Source of the DNA: Amyloporia xantha | Lineage: Eukaryota; Basidiomycota; Agaricomycetes; Polyporales; Adustoporiaceae | DNA: 64,000 bases | Assembly (NCBI GenBank): GCA_036971615.1 | Contig: JAYKKR010000004.1 | Location: 496,001 to 560,000 of the forward strand | Direction: 5' to 3' | Shown: positions 10,815-22,428 of the stretch, piece by piece | Layout of the letters: each line of letters starts with the position of its first letter | Numbering within the stretch: position 1 is the first letter of the stretch | Position numbers and translations under genes: made by a program | The notes under the pieces: generated by a model | What the model was told of the DNA's origin: nothing | The model's database searches: none | What the model saw: only the letters and a program-made list of their open reading frames with translations

Positions 10815-13800
10815 CTAACGGCGACCACGCGCTTTAGTGGGTCGGGGCTGAGCTCCCCTACCTGTCTTGCGCGATGACCTACGAATGGCGGGGGCAGGCT
10901 CGCCCTGCTCTTCCTCGCCATCGCTATAAGTCTCCGCCAGAGCCCGCTTTGAGCGACCCGCCTTTTTTCGCTTTTCACGAGGTTGGGGTGGTTTCTCTGC
11001 TTCCTCCTCCTCTTCCTCCTCTTCGCTCACGCGGTGACTTCGCTTTTTCAACTTTTCCTCCTTAGCTTTTGTCTTCTGACGAGTGTGGGTGGCGACCTTC
11101 ATGTCGTTGAGAGCACCCGTGATCGAGGACCCGCCTGCCGTTGGCAGTGCCTGAATATTGATCTCCTTTGCCTGCCGAGCTGTTTGGCGTGTCTTGCGCT
11201 TTGGCACAGGAAGTGAGGGAGAAGGACCACGATTGGCCTCGCCGTCGCTCTCGTCTTCACTGTCATGATTTTCACGGTCGGAGAAATGAACCTGTAGGCC
11301 CCTCATATCTCGAACGGGTGAGAGCTGATTCATCGCAATAGGTGGAGAGGAGGAGAAATCCATACTCCCGCGGCGGACAGTTGCGTCATTGAGCGCGATG
11401 GGGGAGGATGGCGGTGCACGCCCTGGCGCCATTGGCGAGGAAGGCGGTGCGCCGTCAATTGATGGCGGTCTCTCTTCTAGTTGTGGACGCGGTCTCATAC
11501 CCAAGGCGCGCTTAGGTATGGATGGAAAGACCGATCTTCCCGTGGTCATTAGCGGCCTTGCTGGAGGCGGTTTTCCTGTGACTGGAAACGGAAGCGAATG
11601 TTTTTGCGTGCCTCGCAGAGGTTCCGGCAACGGCGAGCTGGATTGCTGAGCTACTTGGCCATTATGCGCGTCTCGCGATCGCCTTATCTTAGGGGATGTG
11701 AGGATTGGCGCGGCTTCCCTCGCCAATGCCGCTGGCGGGTCCGGCGTACGACGCTCCTGTTCCGCCCGCAGGGTTTGCAAATGGCGAGGCTTCGGGCGGA
11801 GTGGGGGAGGTGGACCCTTGTTGAGATTCCCAGTGGGCATCATGGGAGGGCGAGGTGATGGCTTCCCCTGTCTGGGAACGTGGGGCGGTGGTGGACCATA
11901 TTTCAACGCCGGTGGTGGGGCCTCCAAAGGTGTTGGCTGCGCCGCGCCGCAGTGCTACTGCGGGTGACAGAGCTACCTTCCATGGATGGCGCGTCGCCTT
12001 GCACAGATTGTGCCTGCTTCACCAGCGCACAACGATGATACATGCGGGTCGAGCCTCTGGGCAATCACGGCGAAGGGTATGGCGCTCTCGCTGACATGGC
12101 GTGGAATGTCCGAAGGCGGGGCGTCGGGATCCTGGAAGGCGAACTGTGCCGCCGTCAGATCGCGGCTTATCATGGCGATCACGAGGAGCACTTGTTCAAT
12201 CATGCCGACGTCCCCTGTCAGCCTGCCGGACTTGTTCAAATAAGGCTTCGAGTCGAGCCACTTCAGCACTGGATCGAGCCCATTGGCGTGGCGATGAACC
12301 ATATAGGACAAGTGTCGATGCGGGTTGTGCCAGGTCGCCCAGTCGGCGCCTTCCGGCGCCCGCTTTGTCGTCTTCAGCCCACTCTATCACTCACAAGGTA
12401 AGCCTTAGTTTACGGAGAAAAATGAAGTCACTACCATCATGCGAGGCAGCGCGTCCACGATCACGCGAAATTCTGGCGATGGCGATGCCGCCTCCAGCCA
12501 TTGCTGACGCCGTCTACGTGAGAGCAGCGCCCAATTGGGTGCGGCGCCTTTTGCATCTTCGCTGTCATCATCTTCGTCGGAAGTTGACCCGACGTCGATG
12601 TCCAGATTGAAAGTCTCGTGCTCGGTGTCGTCGTCCACGGCGCTATCGTCATCGGTGCTGAGACGTTGCACGCCTTTGCCCTTGCCGCTTTTCACCGCCT
12701 TCTTTTTCTTCTTTTTGGGGCCCGCCTTGCCTTTAGCGCCTTTGGGTGCTCTCGCCGCCTCATACACAGCAGGGATTAGCTCCGAATCCTCGTCCCCCTG
12801 CTCTTCAGGTATGCCTTGAAGCGGAACGCGCACTGCCCCTTGTTTGCCTCTTGCGCCGCTCTCCAATGATGCAGGACCGCGATGATGTCCTTCCTGACCA
12901 TATGCGACGGATCGTCGAATTGGAAGCCGTCTGGCACCATTCCTGCTTCTATAAATTCAGCCCCACGCACTTTGAGCGCGCGCCAAGGGCACTTCTCTTT
13001 GGCGCTTCCTGCAGCCCGTTCTATGGCGCCATCAGCGTCTTTGTGAGCGCCGTGTGGATCAAGACTTACGGTAGTGAGTAGACAGAAAGTCTCTGATCAT
13101 GGATTTCATCACAGGCAGGGATGGCGCATCCTCGCCATCCATTGGCGGTATCAACGGGAGACCGCCATCGTCGACCAGCAGCTCTCGCCGTGTGCCGCGA
13201 GACGTTCCCTCTCCGTTGTCAACGCTCGCCTCGCGATTGCTATCAAATGCCTCTGTGCTGTACTTGGCCCATTTGACCATCGTATCTGCGTGCCAATCGT
13301 CCACCTTGGAAAAGGCTTTTCCATTCTCCATCTCATCGTTGAAGTCGTGTCTGTGAAAAGCGGTCAGAGCGGTGAGAGGCGATACAAATTGCCTGCTCAC
13401 TCCTGAATGACGACTCTCCCATCAGGAGATTTGTAGCTACTCAACGTAAAGATCCTGACACCATGGCGTCGGTATGCCTCTCGAGCGTATTTCCTCAGAA
13501 ACGGAATGAGCTCCTTGTCCGCTTTCCTGCGTCGCCATCAGCTGCCGTTAACTTAGCACAAAGGTCGCGCTCCCACTCACGCCGAAGATCCAGCCTTGAC
13601 CTCTTTGGCGTCATTGTTGAACGCATCCGCCTTCATCCGGTAGTCCGCCTTTGCGTCCTCATCCAGTTTGCCCCAATACTCGCTCACTACCTTGGTGTAT
13701 GCGCCTATCTCCTGGTGGGCCAGACCTCGTCCTCCCGTCCTTTCGTTGGCCACCCTTAGCAGCTCTGTTTTGTGCTCCTCTTGATACATATCCCTCGCTG

Positions 13801-14091
13801 ACCGTTTTTCTGTTCCAGGGATGGGCACCTGGGGTTCTACGATTCGGTAGTGGTTGCTGAAATAGGTCCCCAGGGACTATAGAAATGTGTGAATGACGAA
13901 GATGACAATGCCATGAACTGTTGGTTTGACCTTTTCAGGCCATTTTTATCTGTCAGCTCTGCAAATTGTTCCATGAGGATATTGACAGCCTCATCGACAA
14001 TGGGTGCCCTCGCAGTGCCTTTGGTGTTGCGCCATCGCTCTATTTGCTCTGGGATCTTGTCTAGATATGCCTGCAGGATAGCTATTCCCAT
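10815..14091 (-). CDS. HMG-box-like cargo protein with basic Pro-rich C-terminus
   Basis: From the 14091 start the protein begins with a helical segment (GIAILQAYLDKIPEQIERW). After an intron comes a stretch resembling an HMG box (about 13590-13850): RDMYQEEHKTELL, then IGAYTKVVSEYWGKLDEDAK, then DYRMKADAFNND, with the Tyr/Trp-Lys-Leu and Lys-Ala-Asp positions of HMG helices. Further exons give a KDDW-type block, a Lys-rich stretch (PKKKKKKAVKSGKGK, about 12700) and an acidic stretch. The 370-codon last exon is Pro-rich then Arg/Lys-rich, ending KARGRR at 10815. A divergent HMG domain protein is a known companion of TET/JBP-carrying KDZ elements, which matches. One base seems missing near 12805, where the frame shifts. 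Its role is probably DNA binding or bending. The true N-terminus could lie a little further upstream. Confidence 0.6.
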
Positions 14092-14238
14092 GGCGAGGAC
14101 AACAAGCAGACCGAGATGCTCTCAGGATGACAGACACTTGGGCACTCCCAACTGAACATTTGCCCAGACGTGTCTGACCTCCGGTGATACTTTCGTCCTG
14201 TTCTAACCCCGCTGATCTCTCTTACACTGCAAGCGTCC
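14092..14238. promoter_or_regulatory. Divergent promoter region between HMG-like and TET/JBP genes
   Basis: This short gap lies between the apparent starts of the HMG-like gene (minus) and the TET/JBP gene (plus). Both first exons are uncertain, so the functional promoter may extend to about 14430. No TATA box or other motif is evident. Confidence 0.3.
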
Positions 14239-15798
14239 ATGTCGGGGCAGACCCGACCGGCATCCCTCCGGCGGAGCGCGGCATCTCACAGGCCGAGGCC
14301 CCGGCGTAATGGCGCCGTGGTCGAGAATCGCGGTCCACATGCCAATGACGCGCCTCGATCACCGGATCACGCCTTGCCGATCGGCTGGGCCTGATCTTGC
14401 CGGCGCTTGCTCAACGATGTGATCGACCAAACAAGTGTGCAAAGCTAATGGACATGCTGTTGCAGCATGGTCAGTAGATGGCAGATTGAGCAATAATGCG
14501 AGATGGGCGTGTATCTCCATCCATCTCGTCTGTAAGCCATGATAGCGGGCAGCGGCTTGGAGCTCAGCGACACATTGGCAGCTTGCATGCGCGATATGTT
14601 TCAGTTTTGGCTACACAAGCTTCGGAATGCAGCCGGACAACCGAGAAACCCACAGCCTCCCACACATATCCGCGCCGATATCGTCGTCGAATGCAGCCAG
14701 ATCGCGCACCAGCTCGCAAAGGCATATATCAAACCTGGTGTGTACTCTTGGATGCTGTGGGCATCTACTCATGCTGCGCTGACCGGAAAGTAGTGCGCTT
14801 ATCCTGGGACATTGACCGGTATTCTGATGCTATAGGCGTGGGCAACACCGGACAGAACGTGAATCTGGAGGCGCAGCTCAAGACTAAATGGCCGCCTCTC
14901 CTCCCAGACACCACCGTGGTTCTAGATGAACCCTGCGTGCTCCTCGACCAGCACTCGCGCATCCTAGCATGGGTGCTTCCGGGCGTCCTTCATGTGAATC
15001 GCCAGGTGGGCTCATTCATCTTCCGCCATGCACCGTGCTCACTACGCTGTGTCGGCAGAGGGAGATACAATTGGCGACGGCCCACCTATCAACACAACTG
15101 ATGCGTAAAGCCCCGGGGGTCAGTTGGCGAAACCATGAAGCATATTTCCGCGATCGATCAACCTGCACCACACCTCCGGGGACTGTCAATCTGTCTCCAG
15201 GATGGCACGCGCTGGGTCACACGGTACGCTGACGATCCCTTAACTCTGATGACTGGCGAATGACGGCGCATACATCCAGGGCCCATTGGACCCAATGCTG
15301 CCTTCGGCGAGCTTACGCGATAAAGATGGCCAGAGTGGATGGCGATGGTTGACCGCCATCCGTGAATCAGCCGCCATCCTATCCGCCATGATGTCCATCA
15401 TGCATCCCGACCTGTATGCTGCGGGACATACATGCATGGAGTCGCTTCTTGGCGAAGTGGAGTATCCCGCAATAGTAAGCGCTTGGTCTTCGATCTTCAA
15501 TGGCGTTCAGGTCATCAGCAATCGCGAGACGCCGCTACACCGCGACAAAAACTCGCGCAAGCAGTGGTTCGACCTTCTCACCACGGTAGGGAGCTACGGC
15601 GCATTGGAAATGCAGCTGGATGGTCCAAATATCGCTATAGACTACAAGGCGGGTAGCGTAGTTGCGCTTTGCGGAAAGCTTCTGCGCCATGGCGTTCAGA
15701 GATGCGATGGAGAGCGCATATGCTACGCTTATTTTATGAGGGACTCAGTGCATGCCGCGATGAATGTCAAGGCACCGCACTGGATGGAGTGGACTTAA
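14239..15798 (+). CDS. TET/JBP-family 2OG-Fe(II) dioxygenase, KDZ cargo
   Basis: Well-supported exons run from about 14537 with introns at 14738-14790, 15006-15058 and 15224-15279, ending at the stop 15796-15798. The last exon holds the catalytic domain: ISNRETPLHRDKNSRKQWFD gives the HxD ligands, GKLLRHGVQRC the distal histidine and GERICYAYFMRDSV the 2-oxoglutarate arginine. The pre-core matches fungal TET/JBP proteins (AWVLPGVLHVNRQ, SPGWHALGH, ILSAMMSIMHPDLY). Family members oxidise methylpyrimidines in DNA; that this one does so is inference. All catalytic residues and every splice phase I checked are consistent, so it looks intact, unlike most genes of the element. The 5' end is the weak part: I chose the ATG at 14239, but the reading frame from it stops near 14390 and the first exon may instead lie near 14400-14470. 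It converges with the transposase gene, with only 73 bases between them. Confidence 0.8.
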
Positions 15799-15871
15799 GG
15801 TTGCATACACAGATCTGTATTTGTGTCAAGTCTATGTTTGTGTATCTAGTAGGGTCGTGAATGGCGAACCA

Positions 15872-18800
15872 TCACACACATGTATTAAAGCGAGAAGCGG
15901 CATGCTCCGCCATGCGCGTCCACAGCGAGACCTGACGGCGCGCATAGCATACATGACCTGGAGGCCCATAGAGGCGGGAGCGCCATAGGTTTGCCTTGTT
16001 ATGGAAGCTCGCCTGCGTCCACGCCATCTCTGCCGTGACCATGACAAACTCCTCCGCCCACCTATCCTTACGTGATTTTGCACGGAACCAGTTGACGCGA
16101 TGCACTGGCGCGCTGCAGTCAGCATTGCGGGCATTGGACGGACCACAAGCGCACTCACACTCCGTCAACCAGTTGGACTGCGTTGAATCGCCCTCGATGT
16201 CTACGGTCCATATCCAGGACAACTTGTCCTGCCGTGTTCCTCGGATGGAGTTGTCCAGCAGCGCGGTGATCGCCTTGAGGTCATCATGTTGAATGGCACG
16301 GAAGCGCGCTTTGATGGCGTCAGTCGGATTCAGAGCGAGGATGGCGTGGCGGCTTTGACTGTAAATGCGCACGTTCTCTAGCACCGCCCTCTGCGTGGAG
16401 ATGACCTCGTCCCAGGACCGGAGCTTTTGGCGCTGGCTCTTTGCATGACGAACCGCCGTACGAAACAGCACTGACTTGTAACCAATGGCGAGGCGAATCT
16501 GATGAAGGGCGTCATTGGCCTGCCCAATGCGCAAACTCAACTCCTCTGAAGCGATGTCCTCTAAACCGCTGGCCACGACAACATCGTAGCCAAGCTGCGA
16601 TGGAAGCGAAATGATGGCGCTCTCAGGCTGGATTCCAGAATCAATCTCACCGGTGTAAATCTCATCAAGAGGATTGACATCTTCCTCCAGTGCATCCCAT
16701 TCAGACCCGTCATAAGCCTCTGAGGCGCCATCCCCATCGGGCTCGGCCACAAGTGGAATGTACGAAGCGGCTTTGGACTCGAATGTCACTATACGCTTCT
16801 GAAGGCGCTGACGGCGCTCCTCCAGCGCAAGGCGGTCCGCCACCAGCGGATGCCGGCCCATCTTCCGTTTCAGTTGGCTAATGACCAACCTAAGACCTGT
16901 TGTGAGCTTGGCACCCGATGTTCAATGACGCTACCTACTGCAATTCCTGAATCTTCATGCCCGTGGCTATCCATGCAGCTACGCCCTGATGGCGATGTTG
17001 CGATGTTTCCGTTTGCGTTAGTTGAAGTTGGATCTGCATCCGGGTGGGTGCTGCGCCACATCATTAATCATGGCCGTACCCTCTAGTGTGCACTCTCACC
17101 CTTTCTCATCTGCACGTCAAAGACATCCATCGCGCTGATTTTAGCGTCACGCATAGCGAGCGCCTCGCCCTCAGCGGCTCGCCACTCTCCTAGCTGCTCC
17201 TCCGTGCTCGATCTCTCAATGAACTCCAACACGTCCCCGCTCTCCATGGTGCCGGCTTTGGCCTTTCGCCATTTCCTAACAAGGGTGTTCGCTGTTGAAG
17301 CCACAGTCAATCAACCTCTCCACCAATGTCAAGGTTGGCCCACCCATCCCGGTCAACTTCTTCCAATTGGAATCATTCATGTGATCGTCAATGACTTCCT
17401 TTCTATGTGCTGTGGTCATGCCGCGTGTGCTACCCGAAATGAGATTCAACGGCGCCCAAAGGGTTTCAATCACTTCGCCATCAATCTGACCAGCACCGGG
17501 AATGAAGTTGGGTGAGTAGCGAGGAAAGCATGTGTCTTGATGGCCGTGGACATGAAACAGGCCTATTCCGCGCCGTATCTCCACGTTCGCCGGCATGTGC
17601 AAATACTCACTCTCCCCAAACCGCTTCATGAGATTGATGCCGTATTGACACATGATGTCGTACATCACCAGCAGCACCTGGATACCCGCCATGGTGGCGA
17701 GCACCTCGCTCAGCGCGTAATCCATGTTCATCTGTCTGATGGCGGGTGTAAGTGAACAAAGGAAATAGCAAACCACTTACCTCTCGCCTTTCTGAAATCA
17801 ACCACCGCATGCGGCATGAAAAACCCATGGCGCGCACAGGCCGCGGCGCCAATCCCCGTGGCTTCAAGGTTATGGCGATCTGCATTCGCCTGGTTGACGG
17901 CGCGATGATCGTGACAGAAGGATTTCTACATAGGCTATGAGCGTCCAACGGTTCATCCACTAGGAGTCGATCGCGGACCTCTTTATGCTCGATGGCGACA
18001 GCGAGATGCTTCTTGTAGGTGTCGTCGCCCACCATGAAAGCGTCGCCATCGCTGAGAATGACGTCGTCCTCTGGGCGACGCATCTTGAGATGCTCCGCGC
18101 TAAAGTTGCCGTCCATTACGATGCTCCTCATGTACTTCCATCTGCTATCGCGTTACACATGCCGCCCAAAAAACGTCTTACATGGCTCACTGTACGGGGT
18201 CATCACGCCATCCGGAGCGAGATTCACGCCAGGCTTGGGACATGCCGGGCACCCCAAAGCGAGGCCACCAGCTGGTATCGCGTTGGAGGCGCCATGACCA
18301 TATCCATGCCATTTGCGGTATTTGAGGTTTCGCCATTGGCGGGACACCCGCAGAAGCTCTCTGTAACGGTTCTAGCCCCTTCTCAACGGCGAAAACAGCT
18401 TCATATGCACATAGCGGCTTACCTGCACTGAATGCGGGAACGCAGAGTTTGTGACACGTCGAAGCTTGCTGTAGTAATTCATCCCCGAGGTTTTGCACTC
18501 CTTGTTGGTAAGCAAAAAATCATCCAACACCCGAAATGTGAACGCAGTGCGTGGCCGCTTGGTGCTCCCAGGATAGAGGCCCATGTCCAATAGTTGCAGG
18601 TCTCGAGTGAGCCTGTTATCGCACCGACACCACACAACGTCCAGGCTATGCATCCCCGTAACATCTACAATGGTCAAAGTGTCAAATGCGTAGTGACTTC
18701 GCGGCGCCGTCGAGTCCGCTTTGATTGGCTCTTCATCCTCTTCATTGTCCCCGGCGTCACTCACGTCGTCGTCTTCGCCATCGCTATCAGCATCCCCATC

Positions 18801-19432
18801 CAGCGGCGTGATCGGGGACTCCGCATCCACACATGGTTCGCCATCATGCCCGAGATGCATCCGCACCCCAACCTCCCGAAGCCACGCCGGTTCGAAGAAC
18901 CCATCCGCCCACTTCTCCACCCGATGCAGCGGCATGCGGCGTGCGTCAACTGCAGGCAGTCCTCGCAATACACGGGGCGCCCAAAGCATTCCAAGCAGCG
19001 CCAATCGCCATGCGCATCAGCGCATTTGCTGCATCGTCTCTCACCTGGTGGAGCTTCTAGCTCGATGATGTGGCTTAGATACACATCGCGAAGTGGAAGC
19101 CATTCGCGCATAAAGTCGTTCTGCGACTGCCCCGCCTTCGGCGTTGACATTGAGCGACCCAAATAAGGCGACGGTACTCACCTTGTGCAGACTCTTCATC
19201 GGCATCACATCGTCAAACACCACATGCTCCTGCACGAGTTCGGAATATGCGTCATGAGACGCGGCTTTAGAGGGGATTTCGACGGCGATCTTGATGCGCT
19301 TGTCGGCACATGCGCACGCGGTAGCGGTGCTTCCTTGGGAACGTATGTGACGGCGCCTCTTGCAGTTCGCCGTTCTTCGCGACGCACGAACACCGCATCG
19401 CCACTGACATGTTGCTTCTTCGTGCGGGCCAT
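15872..19432 (-). pseudogene. KDZ transposase (frameshifted copy)
   Basis: All landmarks of the KDZ family are present in order. A cysteine cluster of the KDZ-associated CxC2 kind (CSKC...WRCLECFGRPVYCEDC) lies near 18960-19050. It is followed by HRVEKWADGFFEPAWL, TIVDVTGMHSLDVVWCRC, LYPGSTKRPRTAFTFRVLDD and CPACPKPGVNL. The catalytic core has MDGNFSAEHL, MYDIMCQYGINLM, the zinc-binding FHVHGHQDTCFPRY (about 17540) and GEVIETLWAPLN, giving the likely D-D-E residues. The C-terminal part (to 15872) has LSWIWTVDIEG and WAEEFVMVTAEM. The start MARTKKQHVSGD at 19432 is my best choice. The frame must shift near 19300, 18945 and 17930, where flanking conserved motifs are in different frames. The protein is therefore probably not made whole from this copy, unless these are assembly indels. 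Confidence 0.85.
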
Positions 19433-19707
19433 GGCCGTATCACTGCGGACAGATGACAATTGGCTTATTGTGATCCATGACAGCTTCCTTTTCATACTGA
19501 ATGGCGATCTCTCACGCCCCTGCCTCCTGATCCCTTATCAACAACGGATCATATCCACGCGATCACCTTCAGATACTTGGCCGATGCTTATCTCCGACGG
19601 ATCTTCGCCATGACCTTCCCTCGAGGCGATCACCCGATCCACCATCGACTCCTCAAATTCGCCTTGCATTTCGCCTTGGCCTACCAACCCATTCACCCCA
19701 CGGCGCA
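19433..19707. promoter_or_regulatory. Divergent promoter region between transposase and last cargo gene
   Basis: These 275 bases separate the starts of the transposase (minus) and the small unknown gene (plus). It is the third divergent promoter of the element. No individual promoter motif could be recognised. Confidence 0.35.
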
Positions 19708-20462
19708 ATGGCTCTCGCCTTGAAGAATCGCGAACAGTCCCTCTCCAGCCTCATCGCTATCAACCGCCGACTGATCTCATACTATGCCTGGCGCTGCGAG
19801 CAGGCGCTAGCGACCATCATGTCTGTCGCCGCCGGTAGAGACAAGGTGGCTGGCTTCGACATCACCTTGGCGCGGTGGGAGATTGGCCTCCGCATGGAAA
19901 TGGTAAGCTTCGCCTTCCCCAACGTGTCTGCTCTGACGCTCAGCAGGAAGCCCTTCGCGACTGCCTTGGCCGCCTCGCCCTCGTCGGCGTCACCGACGTC
20001 GAGCTCCCCGACGTCGTCCGCAAGATCAGCGACGCCACCGTCTTTGGGGCTGTCCCACGGATCCACGTCCTCGAGATACAGCCGTTCACGCCGCTCGCCT
20101 CGCCGCCATCCTTGCAGCTACAGAAGCTGCACACAGAAACCGAGCCCGCGTGGTGGACTTGGCCAGACGACCCTCCCAGTCACCTTCCAGCATGGTGGAA
20201 GTATCCACTGCATGACAGAGTAAGTCGCCACCCCGCTCCCACCTTTTCAACACATTCATTCACATAAATTGCATCGATTGCCGCATAGCGTCGCGGAGAC
20301 ACCTATCAAGTCAACTACCGCGATATGAGAGCGGTCAGCCATCGATTGGATGACGTCGAACGCCTGGTCACCCGCTTCGCCGAGAGCCGCCATCGCGATG
20401 CCGGCGACCTCACAAGGATGTTGGACGCCTTCAAAGAGGTGCTGTTGCCAGATGAGGAGTGA
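19708..20462 (+). CDS. Small unknown KDZ-cargo protein, 214 residues
   Basis: Three exons (19708-19902, 19944-20219 and 20289-20462) join in phase across canonical GT-AG introns to give 214 residues with no internal break. The N-terminal half is helical (SLIAINRRLISYYAWRCEQA, ITLARWEIGLRMEM). The middle has a short alpha/beta-like segment (LRDCLGRLALVGVTDVELPD), then a Trp/Pro-rich patch (AWWTWPDDPPSHLPAWW). The end is a charged helix (MRAVSHRLDDVERLVTRFAE). I do not recognise the family. Its place beside the transposase and its undamaged frame suggest a function for the element, perhaps as a partner of the transposase; that is inference. It has no signal peptide or membrane segment. Confidence 0.6.
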
Positions 20463-20593
20463 GACCGGGTCTCTGCGCGCCATGTCGTAGGTGGATCTCG
20501 CCGTCGTCTGTATGTATTTCTTGTCGCTGCCTTTATGAGCACGAGTGCATGACGTCCCCAGCGTCTCCCATTTGTTCAATGGACCTTGTATTT

Positions 20594-20896
20594 AAGCGGC
20601 TGAATCACATTACCATCCAATCATGTGGATGGCGATGCGATTCAGGCGCTTAACTTCGGGTAGCATTGACGAATGGCCGAGCTCGAGGACGCCAGCAAAT
20701 CATGCTCTTTGGACATCGCGCCATGTCAAAGGTGGGTGTTTTCAGGTGGCGTATGTATCCGTTTCGTCTGCGCGGTGAGTGCATAAATGCATGACGTCCT
20801 TCTGCGCCAGCCAATTCTTCAATGGCCTTGGTATTCAAGCAGCTGAATCGGATGGCCATCCAACAATGGTTGGATGGCGATTCGATTCAGATGCTT
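20594..20896. repeat. Two copies of a long hairpin unit (20594-20651 and 20837-20896)
   Basis: Each copy is an imperfect palindrome of about 26 paired bases around a short loop. The left arms begin AAGCGGCTGAATC and AAGCAGCTGAATC; the right arms end GATTCAGGCGCTT and GATTCAGATGCTT. Where the left arm changes from G to A at position 5, the right arm changes from C to T, which keeps the pair. Both copies are followed by GGGTAGCATTGA and then ACGCCAGCA, so the hairpin sits inside a larger duplicated unit of about 240 bases. Confidence 0.75.
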
Positions 20897-20989
20897 TGAT
20901 CCAGGGTAGCATTGAGGAATCATGCAGGTCGAGAACGCCAGCACATCACGCCGGCTGCGCACCATGTGCCTCGCCTGCGCGCGCCATGC

Positions 20990-21590
20990 ACGGCGCCATC
21001 GGATGGCGCATATTGCCGCTGAACGAGGCGGCTTCATCTATGACCTTCGGAGCCACAGGTATGCGGCTCTGAAGAGCATAGATGAAGGCGCCCTGTCTGG
21101 CGAGCCATAGCGCCATCTCCCAACAGTGAGCATGAGCGCGCCATGCACGGCGCCATCGGATGGCGCATATAGCCGCTGAACGAGGCCCCTTCTTCTATGA
21201 CCTTCGGAGCCACAGGTAAGCGGCTCTGAAGAGCATAGATGAAGGCGCCCTGTCTGGCGAGCCATAGCGCCATCTCCCAACAGTGAGCATAAGCGCGCCA
21301 TGCACGGCGCCATCAGATGGCGCCCGTCGCCGCCGGACAGCGCAACTTCAGTCTGTGGCCCTCAGAGCCACAGGTATGCGGCTCTGAAGACCATAGATGA
21401 AGGCGCCCTGTCAGGCGAGCCATAGCGCCATCTCCCAACAGCGAGCATGAGCGCGCATGCACTTCGCCATCAGATGGCGCCCGTCGCCGCCGGACAAGGC
21501 CCATTTGACTTATGTCCTTCTGAGCCACAGGTATGCGGCTCGGAGGAACATAAGTCAAGTCTTCCTGTCTGGAGTCTGACTCATTCATGC
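20990..21590. repeat. Four tandem copies of a 157 bp unit, each with a strong hairpin
   Basis: Hairpins lie at 21032-21087, 21189-21244, 21346-21402 and 21505-21558, spaced 157, 157 and 159 bases apart. The loop (ACAGGTATGC or ACAGGTAAGC) and inner stem (GAGCC/GGCTC) are conserved. The outer stem is CTTCATCTATG/CATAGATGAAG in copy 1 but TTGACTTATG/CATAAGTCAA in copy 4. The sequence differs while the pairing is kept. Confidence 0.85.
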
Positions 21591-21917
21591 AAGGCGCTGT
21601 TGGATAAACCCATTAACTCCTTGCTCTCTACGTTCACCAGTGGAATCGAGTTGCCTTCCGCGCCATGAGTACTCCGGATGCAGCTGAATTGTCCATCAGC
21701 ATCAGGGGTACTCTCAAAACGTGGACGGTGATTCGATTCCTCTGGGTGACCCAGGGTAGCAAGGATGAAATGGCCCCGTCCAACAGCGCCAGCACATCAT
21801 AACACCTGCGTGCCATACGCCTCACAATGTGGCAGGCAAGGTACGTGGCGCATGGTTGCATAGCGCGTCTGGACATGGTGGCGCCATGATTCCATAGCGC
21901 ATGCTGCCGCTGGAGAT

Positions 21918-22191
21918 GGCCATTGGATCTGTGTCCCGCAGAGGGTCCAGACAGCTGGATCCTTTGAAGGACACATATCAGATGGCCCAGTCTCTGCGCG
22001 TGTCTTGGGTTGGGCGAGAATATGTATTAGATGCTGGTAGGTGGGTAGATCCAGTTCAAATGACCTTAGCGTACATGAAATATGTATAGCGGTAGAATAT
22101 AGCGATGCTGCCGCTTGAGATGGCCATTGGATCTGTGTCCCACAAAGGGTCCACACAGCTGGATCCTTTGAAGGACACATGTAAGATGGCC
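21918..22191. repeat. Two copies of a third hairpin unit (21918-21987 and 22122-22191)
   Basis: Each copy starts GGCCATTGGATCTGTGTCC and ends with a near reverse complement (GGACACAT...GATGGCC). Inside is a second inverted pair, GGGTCC...GGATCC. The copies are 204 bases apart and differ at a few positions. The layout of outer stem, inner stem and loop resembles the 157 bp units, although the primary sequence is different. Confidence 0.75.
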
Positions 22192-22428
22192 CTGTCTCTG
22201 CGCGTGTCTTGGGTGGGGTGTATGGAGCCGTCGGAAATGGCCAATCAGTCCTTGCGCTTTGAATTGTAGTCACACCACTGACCTGACCACACACGAAACG
22301 TCGTGATGAATGACAGATTGCAAAGCCTAATGGATGGCGAGGCATTATTATTATTATACATACAGCATGAGATTTATTGAAATGCATATAATTAAAGCGT
22401 AGAAAAGGAAACAATAGGGCGGAATATA

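Larger units (their letters stand above)
20463..22428. other. Subterminal non-coding region with hairpin repeats
   Basis: No convincing gene is present in these 2 kb; open frames are short and broken. The region consists largely of three kinds of repeated inverted-repeat units, listed separately, followed by AT-richer DNA (22300-22428) before the right terminal array. A diverged third relative of the first hairpin unit seems to lie at about 21570-21800. Confidence 0.7.
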
